Assembly: GCA_024279575.1 (NCBI GenBank)
Contig: JAJRRJ010000146.1
Coordinates: 1 to 7,831, forward strand
Source of the DNA: Alphaproteobacteria bacterium
GTDB lineage: Bacteria > Pseudomonadota > Alphaproteobacteria > Rhizobiales > Devosiaceae
Direction: 5' to 3'
DNA length: 7,831 nt
Below the pieces are notes generated by a model. That model did not search any database and was not told the DNA's origin. It worked only from the letters and a program-made list of their open reading frames with translations. Both the position numbers and the translations under genes were made by a program. Below, piece after piece: positions 1-5,478 of this stretch (positions within the stretch are counted from its first letter, which is position 1; the number at the start of each line of letters is the position of its first letter).

Positions 1-408
1 CCTCCCCCCCCACCGGGCCCTTCATGGCCAACATCCCCCCCAGCCCCCCCCAATAATCCATGGCCTGCCCCTTCTGTCCCATGGCCCTTTGAGCCGTGGC
101 CTGGAACCCCCCGGCCACCAACAAATCCTTTGCCAAACCCCATACCAAGCGAACCGGAATATCAGGTCTGCTTGTTTGATGGGAAAAACTATACAGGCCG
201 CAGCGTCTGTGTGCTTTCGGGACGCAGCTTCAACCAACTGGGACCACGCTGGAACAACCGGTTTTCCTCGCTCCGGGTTTACCCAAGAGCCAGTATTACC
301 CTATGTCGCAACGCAAATTTTTCCGGGTTTTGCCGAACATTTAAGTTTAATGTTCCTGAATTAGGGTCAAGATTAAATAACAGCGTATCATCCCTAAGGG
401 TTGACTAA
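1..408 (+). CDS. Secreted beta/gamma-crystallin-like protein, 5'-truncated by the window edge
   Basis: The frame is open from base 1 to the TAA at 406-408, giving 135 residues of a larger protein. The first 50 or so residues are a Pro/Trp-rich linker with four Trp-Pro steps (Trp codons at 25, 61, 82 and 97). The rest is a two-repeat crystallin-like domain. Repeat 1 runs from VCLFDG through SVCV to the calcium-type motif NNRFSS; repeat 2 runs from TLCRN through GFC to NNSVSS. All four family cysteines are present and both calcium motifs are complete. By comparison with the paralogues downstream, a signal peptide and an SH3b domain should lie to the left of the window; this is inference. A TTG codon at 130 could be taken as a start, but the open frame, the linker and the absence of a ribosome binding site argue against it. 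Function unknown; probably a periplasmic or surface protein. Confidence 0.8.
   Translation, partial: PPPPPGPSWPTSPPAPPNNPWPAPSVPWPFEPWPGTPRPPTNPLPNPIPSEPEYQVCLFDGKNYTGRSVCVLSGRSFNQLGPRWNNRFSSLRVYPRASITLCRNANFSGFCRTFKFNVPELGSRLNNSVSSLRVD
4..51 (+). repeat. Three poly-C tracts (8, 7 and 8 C) in the linker-coding region
   Basis: Runs of C lie at 4-11, 35-41 and 44-51 and encode proline in the linker of the truncated gene. Similar runs occur in linker code of the paralogues: 934-940 (7 C), 948-953 and 975-980 (6 C each), 2316-2321 (6 C) and 5112-5119 (8 C). Tracts of this length can be slippage-prone; whether they vary here is not known. Confidence 0.6.
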
Positions 409-443
409 CCCATTAAAAATACAAAAATTACAAAACAGAAAAT

Positions 444-474
444 GCCATCTGCTACCTGCAGGTGGCGTTTTTTT
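444..474 (+). terminator. Rho-independent terminator of the truncated crystallin gene
   Basis: The arms GCCATCTG (444-451) and CAGGTGGC (459-466) form an 8-bp stem with one G-T pair and a 7-nt loop. The sequence GTTTTTTT follows at once. It lies 36 nt after the TAA at 406-408. The rest of the AT-rich gap up to 662 holds no gene I can support; it must carry the promoter of the next gene, but I see no convincing -35/-10 pair. Confidence 0.85.
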
Positions 475-662
475 AAGCAGAAATAAAATTGCCCAATATC
501 CACTATCCAGATAGTTTTTTACTGCTACACTGAAATAAAATATGAACAACAAAAGCCGCAATATAAACAGCACGTTCAGAAATGGTTCAGCCGCCACATA
601 ATAGCCTTGACCCATCTCTAACCAATAAACGACATTTTTTACTGAGGGGAACTGTTAATATC

Positions 663-1757
663 ATGAACATATCCAAAAAAACTATCATCGGTGCTCTGGC
701 GACACTTGGCCTTTTTGCTTCAACAGCTGCGGTCCTTGCGGTTGAAGCCCAATCCACCGCTTCGCTCAATGTACGTTCGGGCCCCGGCACCAATTTCAAC
801 GTGCTTGATGTCCTTTTCAGCGGCGAGGTCGTCGATGTTACTGAATGTGTGACACAAAACTCAAAAAACTGGTGCCGCATTGAACATACCGGCCCCGATG
901 GCTGGGTAAGCTCAAACTATTTGCAGGCTGTTGCCCCCCCTGCCCCTCCCCCCGCACCGCCTGCTCCAACACCTCCCCCCGCACCTGCCCCTAGTGGCGG
1001 CGGATCAGCTGACCCCAATTGCAGTTTCGGTCTGGTCCTTGGCCCATCGGGTCCAACATTTTCAATTTCATGCGGCGATACTCCACCCGTCGCGCCTCCC
1101 CCGGCACCTCCCGCTCCCCCAGCACCTCCCCCTGCGCCTCCCGTGGCTGACCGCGCATGCTTTTACACCGGCGCAAACTTTACCGGAGCAGAACAATGTG
1201 TTGGAGTGGGAACCTACAACACCCTGAGCGCACCATTTAATGATGAAATCTCATCTGTGCGACTATATGGCAACGCACGGGCAAAGCTATGCCGCAACAC
1301 CAATATGAATGGCACATGCCGCACCTACAACAATTCGCGTTCCAACCTGCATGGAAATATCAACAATCGGGCCTCATCAGTACAGGTATTTACTGGAACT
1401 CTTGGCCCAGTTACCTTTTCAACCGGTCCGATAATCCTGCCCCAGACCTTCACTGCCAATCTTGACAACGGTTCCGTGGGTGGCGCTGGCGCTGATATTC
1501 TATACCAGGCTGTTACCCCGGCTGAAAAATATCTAAAACCCTTGAATGGCGCACAACTTTCCGTTTCAGGAACGTCAAACCGAGGATTTGCGGGATGTTC
1601 AATAGCGTCATTCTCACCAAATAGAGTACCGCTTTGGTCTCTGCCGGTTGGCTCCTATGTGTGCGTTAAAACCAACGCCGGGCGTATTTCAGAATTCCGC
1701 CTGAATGGATATAATGGCACAGATATGAAGATTGGTTACACCACCTGGAAAAACTGA
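663..1757 (+). CDS. Secreted SH3b + beta/gamma-crystallin-like protein with extra C-terminal domain
   Basis: This protein has 364 residues. The ATG at 663 is chosen because a lipid-free Sec-type signal peptide starts there (KK, hydrophobic core, VLA at 24-26 as likely cleavage site) and GAGGGG lies at 644-649, although the 13-nt spacing is long. An SH3b domain covers about 32-88 (LNVRSGPGTNF, then GPDGWVSSNYL) with a Cys pair at 62 and 71. Two Pro/Ala-rich stretches (91-110, 141-161) flank a short segment with Cys120 and Cys137. The crystallin-like domain spans 165-244, with four Cys and complete motifs NDEISS and NNRASS. Residues about 262-364 form another domain (GADILYQ, LNGAQLSV, GCS, CVKTNAGRIS, ending GYTTW) that I know from C-termini of various bacterial surface proteins but cannot name. 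Likely an envelope protein; partner and substrate unknown. It is the longest of the family and has its own terminator. Confidence 0.88.
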   Translation: MNISKKTIIGALATLGLFASTAAVLAVEAQSTASLNVRSGPGTNFNVLDVLFSGEVVDVTECVTQNSKNWCRIEHTGPDGWVSSNYLQAVAPPAPPPAPPAPTPPPAPAPSGGGSADPNCSFGLVLGPSGPTFSISCGDTPPVAPPPAPPAPPAPPPAPPVADRACFYTGANFTGAEQCVGVGTYNTLSAPFNDEISSVRLYGNARAKLCRNTNMNGTCRTYNNSRSNLHGNINNRASSVQVFTGTLGPVTFSTGPIILPQTFTANLDNGSVGGAGADILYQAVTPAEKYLKPLNGAQLSVSGTSNRGFAGCSIASFSPNRVPLWSLPVGSYVCVKTNAGRISEFRLNGYNGTDMKIGYTTWKN

Positions 1758-1785
1758 TCTCTACTTTAATATCGTCAAACACTTT

Positions 1786-1818
1786 GCGCCGCTTCCCGAC
1801 AGGGAGGCGGCGTTGTTC
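1786..1818 (+). terminator. Hairpin terminator after the 364-residue crystallin gene
   Basis: A strong stem pairs 1787-1797 (CGCCGCTTCCC) with 1802-1812 (GGGAGGCGGCG), with one T-G pair and the loop GACA. The tail TTGTTCATTT is only moderately T-rich. It lies about 30 nt after the stop codon. The remaining gap to 1937 holds no gene I can support. Confidence 0.7.
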
Positions 1819-1937
1819 ATTTCAGGCTTATATCGTTCAGCATCCATTCATGTGCCAAATGTTTATTTGGCTCAACAGATGTGGATTGCGATTCCTTTTC
1901 TCACGCGACCCACTGCATCAAAAAGGAAACGGTAAAT

Positions 1938-2585
1938 ATGAAAACGAAAATGAAAAGAACCGCAATCCTGTTATCCTCAGCGCTGTTAGCGCTGTTAGGA
2001 GCCACCGCTGTTGCATCAGCTGCAAGCATTCCAGCTTACGCCAAAAGCGCGGTGAATGTACGCACTGGCCCCGGCGTGAGCTACAATAAAGTTGATACGC
2101 TATTCGCCGGTGAAAATGTAATGGTCCGAGAATGTCAAAGCGGATGGTGTTATGTGGATCATGCCGGCCCGGACGGCTGGGTGAGCGCAAACTACCTTGC
2201 CCAAAGAGGGCGCAACGTCCCAAACAATCCCACAAGACCACCGGTGAATTTTTCCATGACCTTTGGCACCGGCGGCCCCTCCTTTTCTATTTCGGTTGGC
2301 GCAGGCTCAATAACACCCCCCAACCCCGTACAAGCAAAAGTTTGTTTCTATCGCAATCAGAACTATCGTGGATCCAGCTTTTGCGTGGCACCCGGCACCT
2401 CCAATAACGCCCTGATGGCACCCTGGAACCACTCAATTTCCTCCGTGCGCGTATTTGGTGGCGCCAAAGTTCAACTGTGCAGAAATTGGAATTACTCTGG
2501 CAGTTGCGTCGTCTACAACACAAACAGAGCCCACTTCCCCCATGCATTCAACAATAAGACCTCATCCTATCAAACATGGATGTAA
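1938..2585 (+). CDS. Secreted SH3b + beta/gamma-crystallin-like protein
   Basis: The ATG at 1938 gives 215 residues and follows AAAGGAAAC, with AGGA 10 nt upstream. The open frame continues to 1881, but that extension would bury the signal peptide (KTKMKR, then a Leu/Ala core, likely cut after ASA at 26-28). The SH3b domain covers about 38-87 (VNVRTGPGVSYN, Cys66 and Cys71, GPDGWVSANYL). The linker 88-134 contains FSMTFGTGGPSFSIS, closely related to the Cys-flanked segment in the preceding paralogue but without the cysteines. The crystallin-like domain covers 135-215 with all four Cys (136, 149, 181, 190). The first calcium-type motif is NHSISS, where His replaces the second N/D; the second, NNKTSS, is intact. 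There is no C-terminal extra domain. The upstream 29 nt resemble the leader of the paralogue at 4731. Role unknown; likely periplasmic or surface-exposed. Confidence 0.9.
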   Translation: MKTKMKRTAILLSSALLALLGATAVASAASIPAYAKSAVNVRTGPGVSYNKVDTLFAGENVMVRECQSGWCYVDHAGPDGWVSANYLAQRGRNVPNNPTRPPVNFSMTFGTGGPSFSISVGAGSITPPNPVQAKVCFYRNQNYRGSSFCVAPGTSNNALMAPWNHSISSVRVFGGAKVQLCRNWNYSGSCVVYNTNRAHFPHAFNNKTSSYQTWM

Positions 2586-2616
2586 AGAACCTAACAAGTC
2601 AAACTCAACACTGTTG

Positions 2617-2644
2617 GAGGCCACCCAAAAGGGTGGCCTTTTTT
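2617..2644 (+). terminator. Strong Rho-independent terminator
   Basis: A perfect 8-bp GC-rich stem (GGCCACCC at 2619-2626 with GGGTGGCC at 2631-2638) has an AAAA loop and is followed by six T. It lies 33 nt after the TAA of the 215-residue crystallin gene, ahead of the next paralogue's leader. The two genes are therefore probably transcribed separately. Confidence 0.92.
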
Positions 2645-2674
2645 GTTACCCCTTTACATCAAAAAATTTGCCCC

Positions 2675-2703
2675 TTGGAACCCATGCAATTGCGCGCTAC
2701 TCT
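2675..2703 (+). promoter_or_regulatory. Possible promoter, TTGGAA-N17-TACTCT
   Basis: TTGGAA (2675-2680) and TACTCT (2698-2703) have the ideal 17-nt spacing and sit between the preceding terminator and the start codon at 2738. The match to consensus is partial (about 4 of 6 and 3 of 6), so this is tentative. A 14-bp palindrome, AAAAATCGATTTTT (2707-2720), lies in the presumed 5' leader. Confidence 0.3.
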
Positions 2704-2737
2704 GAAAAAAATCGATTTTTCTTTGGAGTATGATTCC

Positions 2738-3316
2738 ATGATGTCCAGATTAGTTTTCAAAACCTTGATCGCCGGAACACTATTAGCCATAAGCTGGTTT
2801 CCCGGAACTGCACTTGCCAGTGGAAGCGGAACATCGGCCTGGGTATTGAAATCCACCGCTCTTTACTCCGGCCCCGGCTCAAACTATCCCGGCACAGCGA
2901 TAGATGTGCAACAGGGACAATCCGTAACTGTTTCGCGCTGCTCCCTGCGCTGGTGCCAGATTGCCAACACCAATGGCTGGCTTTCCATGGACAACTTAAG
3001 CTTTGGTCAGGCGGCAAAGGGACCTTTTTCCGGTCCAAAATTTGAAATAGAACGAGGTGGCGATGGCGAAGTGTGTTTTTACGACGGTGTTAATTATTCC
3101 GGCGCTTCATTCTGCCTTCCATCCGGGGCAACATCCCGGGATCTGGTTCTTTTGGGGTGGGACAACAAAATATCTTCCATATCCGTTGGCGAAGGGGTGT
3201 CTGTCAGACTATGCCGCGACAGAAACTTCACGTCCTATTGCGCAACAGTTATAAAAGACACGCCGGCACTGGAGCGTTTTTTGGGGAACGCCGTTAGCGC
3301 TTACATGGTCCACTAA
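2738..3316 (+). CDS. Secreted SH3b + beta/gamma-crystallin-like protein, divergent member
   Basis: This protein has 192 residues. Two ATG codons are adjacent (2738, 2741); GGAG at 2725-2728 is 9 nt from the first, which is therefore preferred. The longer frame back to 2576 overlaps the previous gene and its terminator and is rejected. A signal peptide ends near ALA (25-27). The SH3b domain (about 34-88) is the most divergent of the set: ALYSGPGSNYPG replaces NVRSGPG, the Cys pair (68, 73) remains, and NGWLSMDNL replaces GPDGWVSxNYL. The linker is short, with only GPFSGPKFEIE left of the hairpin segment. The crystallin-like domain covers 111-192 with four Cys. Its first calcium-type motif, DNKISS, is complete, but the second reads GNAVSA and lacks two consensus residues. 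It is convergent with the L,D-transpeptidase gene and shares a terminator with it. Function unknown. Confidence 0.88.
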   Translation: MMSRLVFKTLIAGTLLAISWFPGTALASGSGTSAWVLKSTALYSGPGSNYPGTAIDVQQGQSVTVSRCSLRWCQIANTNGWLSMDNLSFGQAAKGPFSGPKFEIERGGDGEVCFYDGVNYSGASFCLPSGATSRDLVLLGWDNKISSISVGEGVSVRLCRDRNFTSYCATVIKDTPALERFLGNAVSAYMVH

Positions 3317-3341
3317 TAACAATTATCCGACACCAGGCTAC

Positions 3342-3378
3342 AAAAAACCCCAACAGTAAGATACTGCCGGGGTAATAT
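3342..3378. terminator. Bidirectional terminator between convergent genes
   Basis: The outer arms ACCCC (3347-3351) and GGGGT (3369-3373) and the inner arms CAGTA (3354-3358) and TACTG (3362-3366) form a stem with a small AA/CC internal loop and a 3-nt loop. On the minus strand it is followed by six T (3342-3347 complement), and on the plus strand by AATATTTTT. It can serve both the crystallin gene ending at 3316 and the L,D-transpeptidase gene ending at 3407. Confidence 0.82.
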
Positions 3379-3406
3379 TTTTATCTATTCAATAAACAGA
3401 TACAGC

Positions 3407-3961
3407 CTAAAGAACGATCACCCTTGTGCCCGAAGGAACGCGCTCGTAAAGGTCTTTTACATGGTCATTAATCAACCCCACACAGCCATTTGAAACCGCA
3501 CTGCCAATCGTCCATGGCTGATTGGTCCCATGAATGCGATAGAACGTATCACGGCCATTGCGATAAAGATAAAGCGCCCGTGCGCCAAGCGGGTTATTGG
3601 GCCCACCTGCCATGCCACCAGAAAACCGGGCATATTTGTTTGGCTCCCGCCGGATCATATTGGCAGTTGGCGTCCAGCGCGGCCACTCCGCCTTGCGCTC
3701 AATAATTGCTTCGCCTTTCCAGGCCAGCCCCGCGCGGCCCACCCGCACGCCATAGCGGCGCGCCCAGGTTGAAGATTCTACCAGATAGAGGAAAAATTTT
3801 GAAGGATCGACCACAATCGTACCCGCATCATAGCTATTGTTGAACCGAATGCTTTGCGGCACATATTTGGGATCAATCTTGAAATTCTCGTGTGCAAGAC
3901 CAAGACCTGGCAATGCCAGTGTGGCTATTCCCGATAATATCAGGTTTCTTCTGTTTATCAT
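3407..3961 (-). CDS. L,D-transpeptidase (YkuD / ErfK-YbiS family)
   Basis: The product has 184 residues. Family members use a catalytic Cys to make 3-3 peptidoglycan cross-links or to attach proteins to the wall. The signature is clear: IHGTN at 143-147 with His144, then SNGC at 157-160 with Cys160 as nucleophile. The usual CIRM/CIRL after the nucleophile is CVGL here, so the common Arg is Gly162. The N-terminus (NRRNLILSG, then a hydrophobic stretch to GLA at about 23) is a signal peptide with a twin-arginine-like start, so Tat export is possible. The ATG at 3961 has a strong CCCTCC complement (GGAGGG) 8 nt upstream. No SH3b, LysM or other wall-binding domain is attached, unlike the SH3b paralogues around it. 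Such enzymes are common and multi-copy in Hyphomicrobiales. A working link with the crystallin-like proteins is only inference from position. Confidence 0.93.
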   Translation of the reverse strand: MINRRNLILSGIATLALPGLGLAHENFKIDPKYVPQSIRFNNSYDAGTIVVDPSKFFLYLVESSTWARRYGVRVGRAGLAWKGEAIIERKAEWPRWTPTANMIRREPNKYARFSGGMAGGPNNPLGARALYLYRNGRDTFYRIHGTNQPWTIGSAVSNGCVGLINDHVKDLYERVPSGTRVIVL

Positions 3962-4094
3962 GGTGTTGTCCCTCCAGACATTTATGCGCCAGGTAGCTGA
4001 TCAACTGCTACGCCCGCCAAGTTACTGCCTGGCACATTCTGCGACAGCTTCTTAACAAATAACCAAATTCTCCCCATGCACACTTCAATTCTGT

Positions 4095-4406
4095 GTGAGC
4101 AACCAATGCTCTACAATCAGGGTTTTCAATAACCAAGAAGCTCCTACACCACAAAGTAATGCCACAAATGATGCCGCCGCCAGAGTGATTTTTGTACAAA
4201 ATGGCGCTCTGCTCTCGGTAGGTGGAACCAGCCAGCGTGGATATCCCGGATGTTCAGTCGCAACCTATTCAAATGCCCCTGTTCGAGTTGGCGACACCTT
4301 AAACAGAACTATCTGCGTGCAAACCAGCGATGGCAATATTTCCAAATTCTGGTTTATTGGCCAAACAGGAACTACACTTGGGGTTAAATACAGAACTTGG
4401 AGTTAA
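4095..4406 (+). pseudogene. Orphan C-terminal domain, remnant of a crystallin-family paralogue
   Basis: The frame is open from 4056 to the TAA at 4404-4406. GTG at 4095 is the first plausible start (103 residues), but no ribosome binding site precedes it. From about residue 36 the sequence matches the end of the 364-residue protein: NGALLSVGGTSQRG against NGAQLSVSGTSNRG, then GCS, CVQTSDGNIS and a terminal YRTW against YTTW. Both cysteines of that domain are kept. About 11 residues equivalent to AVTPAEKYLKP are missing. There is no signal peptide, SH3b or crystallin domain, although STIRVF near the start recalls the last strand of a crystallin repeat (SSVRVF). A proper terminator follows. I read this as the 3' end of a former paralogue whose 5' part was lost, perhaps when the region next to the L,D-transpeptidase was rearranged. 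A short expressed protein cannot be ruled out. Confidence 0.55.
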
Positions 4407-4446
4407 TTTAGATCCTGAGCCTAAATCCTGACAGAATATAAAATAG

Positions 4447-4480
4447 AAAGGCGCTGTTCTTAATTAAATAGCGCCTTTTT
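4447..4480 (+). terminator. Rho-independent terminator behind the orphan domain
   Basis: AGGCGCT (4449-4455) pairs perfectly with AGCGCCT (4470-4476), extended by flanking AA/TT, with an AT-rich 14-nt loop and a T-run to 4480. It lies about 40 nt after the stop, as in the intact paralogues, which supports the idea that a full gene once ended here. Confidence 0.8.
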
Positions 4481-4730
4481 CCTGTGCCAGGCAAACATAA
4501 ATCCTGAAACAGTCCCTGCATTAGAGCTGGCACCCGGAATTAAAATTCACAAAGTCCCCTTCGGGGCAAAAAAGTGCATGTATTGAGTGAACTGAACTTC
4601 ATATAAACTTTCTAGCACGAAGCTAAACGCTTTGTTCAGCACCCGTTCATGCCCAAATTGCTTAAGTGTAACTATTGATGTGGCAACATCTTCCATTCAC
4701 CAGCCACTACAAATTGAGGGAAACAGAACT
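4481..4730. other. Intergenic leader region before the 214-residue crystallin gene
   Basis: With the preceding terminator this is a gap of 324 bases without a supported gene. It holds a small CCCC-TTC-GGGG hairpin at 4556-4566 without a useful T-run, and TTGAGT (4583-4588) and TATAAA (4602-4607) boxes that are only 13 nt apart, too close for a standard promoter. A frame continuous with the next gene reaches a TTG at 4632 but lacks coding character. The last 28 bases resemble the leader of the paralogue at 1938. Confidence 0.4.
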
Positions 4731-5375
4731 ATGAAAACTCCACGATATCTTACTGCAATCGCAGCCGCCACTATTGGTCTGGCAGCTTCCACATTCGCCG
4801 CTCTGGCTGTTCCAGCTGTTGCAACCACCGCCGTCAACGTGCGTTCCGGACCAAGTGTCTCTTTTGCCGTTGTCGACACACTATTCTCCGGCGAATCGGT
4901 AAATGTTACCGAATGCCAGGGTGGTTGGTGTTATGTTGAAAAATCCGGGCCCGACGGCTGGGTCAGTGGCAACTATCTTCAGGCAGCAGCAGCACCCGGC
5001 TCCGGCTCCGGCTCCAGTTCAGCTGCAAACGATGCCGCCGCAGCAGCAGCCATTCAAATTTTTGGAAGCATCGCCGGGGCAGTCATTGGAAATATTACGA
5101 CACCACCAGCTCCCCCCCCGGTTGCCGAAGCATGTTTCTATAAGAACTTTAACTATACCGGAGCCAGCTTTTGTGTACCTTCGGGCACCAACGATCCTAA
5201 TCTGCCCGGAGTCTGGAACAACAAAATATCTTCGTTCACGCTGGTTAATGGCGCCAAGGTTCGTATTTGCCGCAATTTCGGCTATGCTGGTGGATGCCAG
5301 GTTCGTACAGTATCCAACCCTTCTCTGGGTGGGTTCATGAACAACAAAATCAGTTCCTATAAAGTCTTTAACTAA
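4731..5375 (+). CDS. Secreted SH3b + beta/gamma-crystallin-like protein with Ala/Gly-rich linker
   Basis: This protein has 214 residues. The ATG at 4731 follows GAGGG (4716-4720) with 10-nt spacing and opens a Sec signal peptide cut near ALA (24-26). The SH3b domain spans about 34-83 (VNVRSGPSVSF, Cys62 and Cys67, GPDGWVSGNYL). The linker differs from the other members: a Gly/Ser stretch (90-97), then an Ala-run and a Gly-spaced hydrophobic segment (IQIFGSIAGAVIGNI, 108-122), then a short Pro-rich piece coded through an 8-C tract. The crystallin-like domain covers 134-214, with Cys135, 148, 180 and 189, and has two identical, complete calcium-type motifs NNKISS at 163-168 and 204-209. By sequence it is the best candidate calcium binder of the set. 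It has no extra C-terminal domain and is followed by its own terminator. Function unknown; likely an envelope protein. Confidence 0.9.
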   Translation: MKTPRYLTAIAAATIGLAASTFAALAVPAVATTAVNVRSGPSVSFAVVDTLFSGESVNVTECQGGWCYVEKSGPDGWVSGNYLQAAAAPGSGSGSSSAANDAAAAAAIQIFGSIAGAVIGNITTPPAPPPVAEACFYKNFNYTGASFCVPSGTNDPNLPGVWNNKISSFTLVNGAKVRICRNFGYAGGCQVRTVSNPSLGGFMNNKISSYKVFN

Positions 5376-5414
5376 GATCAGCGCACAGCGCCACTATCGC
5401 ACGACTGATTTGTA

Positions 5415-5449
5415 AACATCGCCCTGAACTTTTGGGGCGGTGTTCTTTT
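5415..5449 (+). terminator. Rho-independent terminator after the last crystallin gene
   Basis: AACATCGCCC (5415-5424) pairs with GGGCGGTGTT (5435-5444), with one T-G pair and a 10-nt loop, and runs into TTCTTTT. It lies 39 nt after the stop and separates the array from the convergent channel gene. Its minus-strand T-run is short, so its use by the channel gene is less certain. Confidence 0.8.
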
Positions 5450-5478
5450 GCAAGCCGACAGGCAGAAGCAGGGCTCGA

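Noticed and set aside
394..615. Minus-strand ORF of 73 residues, very hydrophobic, in the 409-662 gap
   Set aside because: It runs through the terminator hairpin and the end of the truncated gene. AT-rich DNA gives hydrophobic codons by chance, and there is no clear ribosome binding site.
582..662. Longer start (ATG 582) for the 364-residue protein
   Set aside because: It adds 27 polar residues before a clear signal peptide and has no ribosome binding site; GAGGGG lies between 582 and 663.
2576..2737. Long upstream extension of the 192-residue protein
   Set aside because: It overlaps the previous gene's end and a strong terminator; the signal peptide and GGAG support 2738.
2730..2741. Mini-ORF ATG ATT CCA TGA overlapping the start at 2738
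   Set aside because: Only three codons and only 1 nt from GGAG at 2725-2728; chance is the simplest explanation.
3993..4011. GTAGC-N9-GCTAC inverted repeat upstream of the L,D-transpeptidase
   Set aside because: 5-bp arms in a 19-bp span are expected by chance; no supporting promoter boxes could be placed.
4556..4566. CCCC-TTC-GGGG hairpin with neighbouring A-run
   Set aside because: The stem is too short and no T-run follows on either strand in the right place, so it is not a good terminator or riboswitch.
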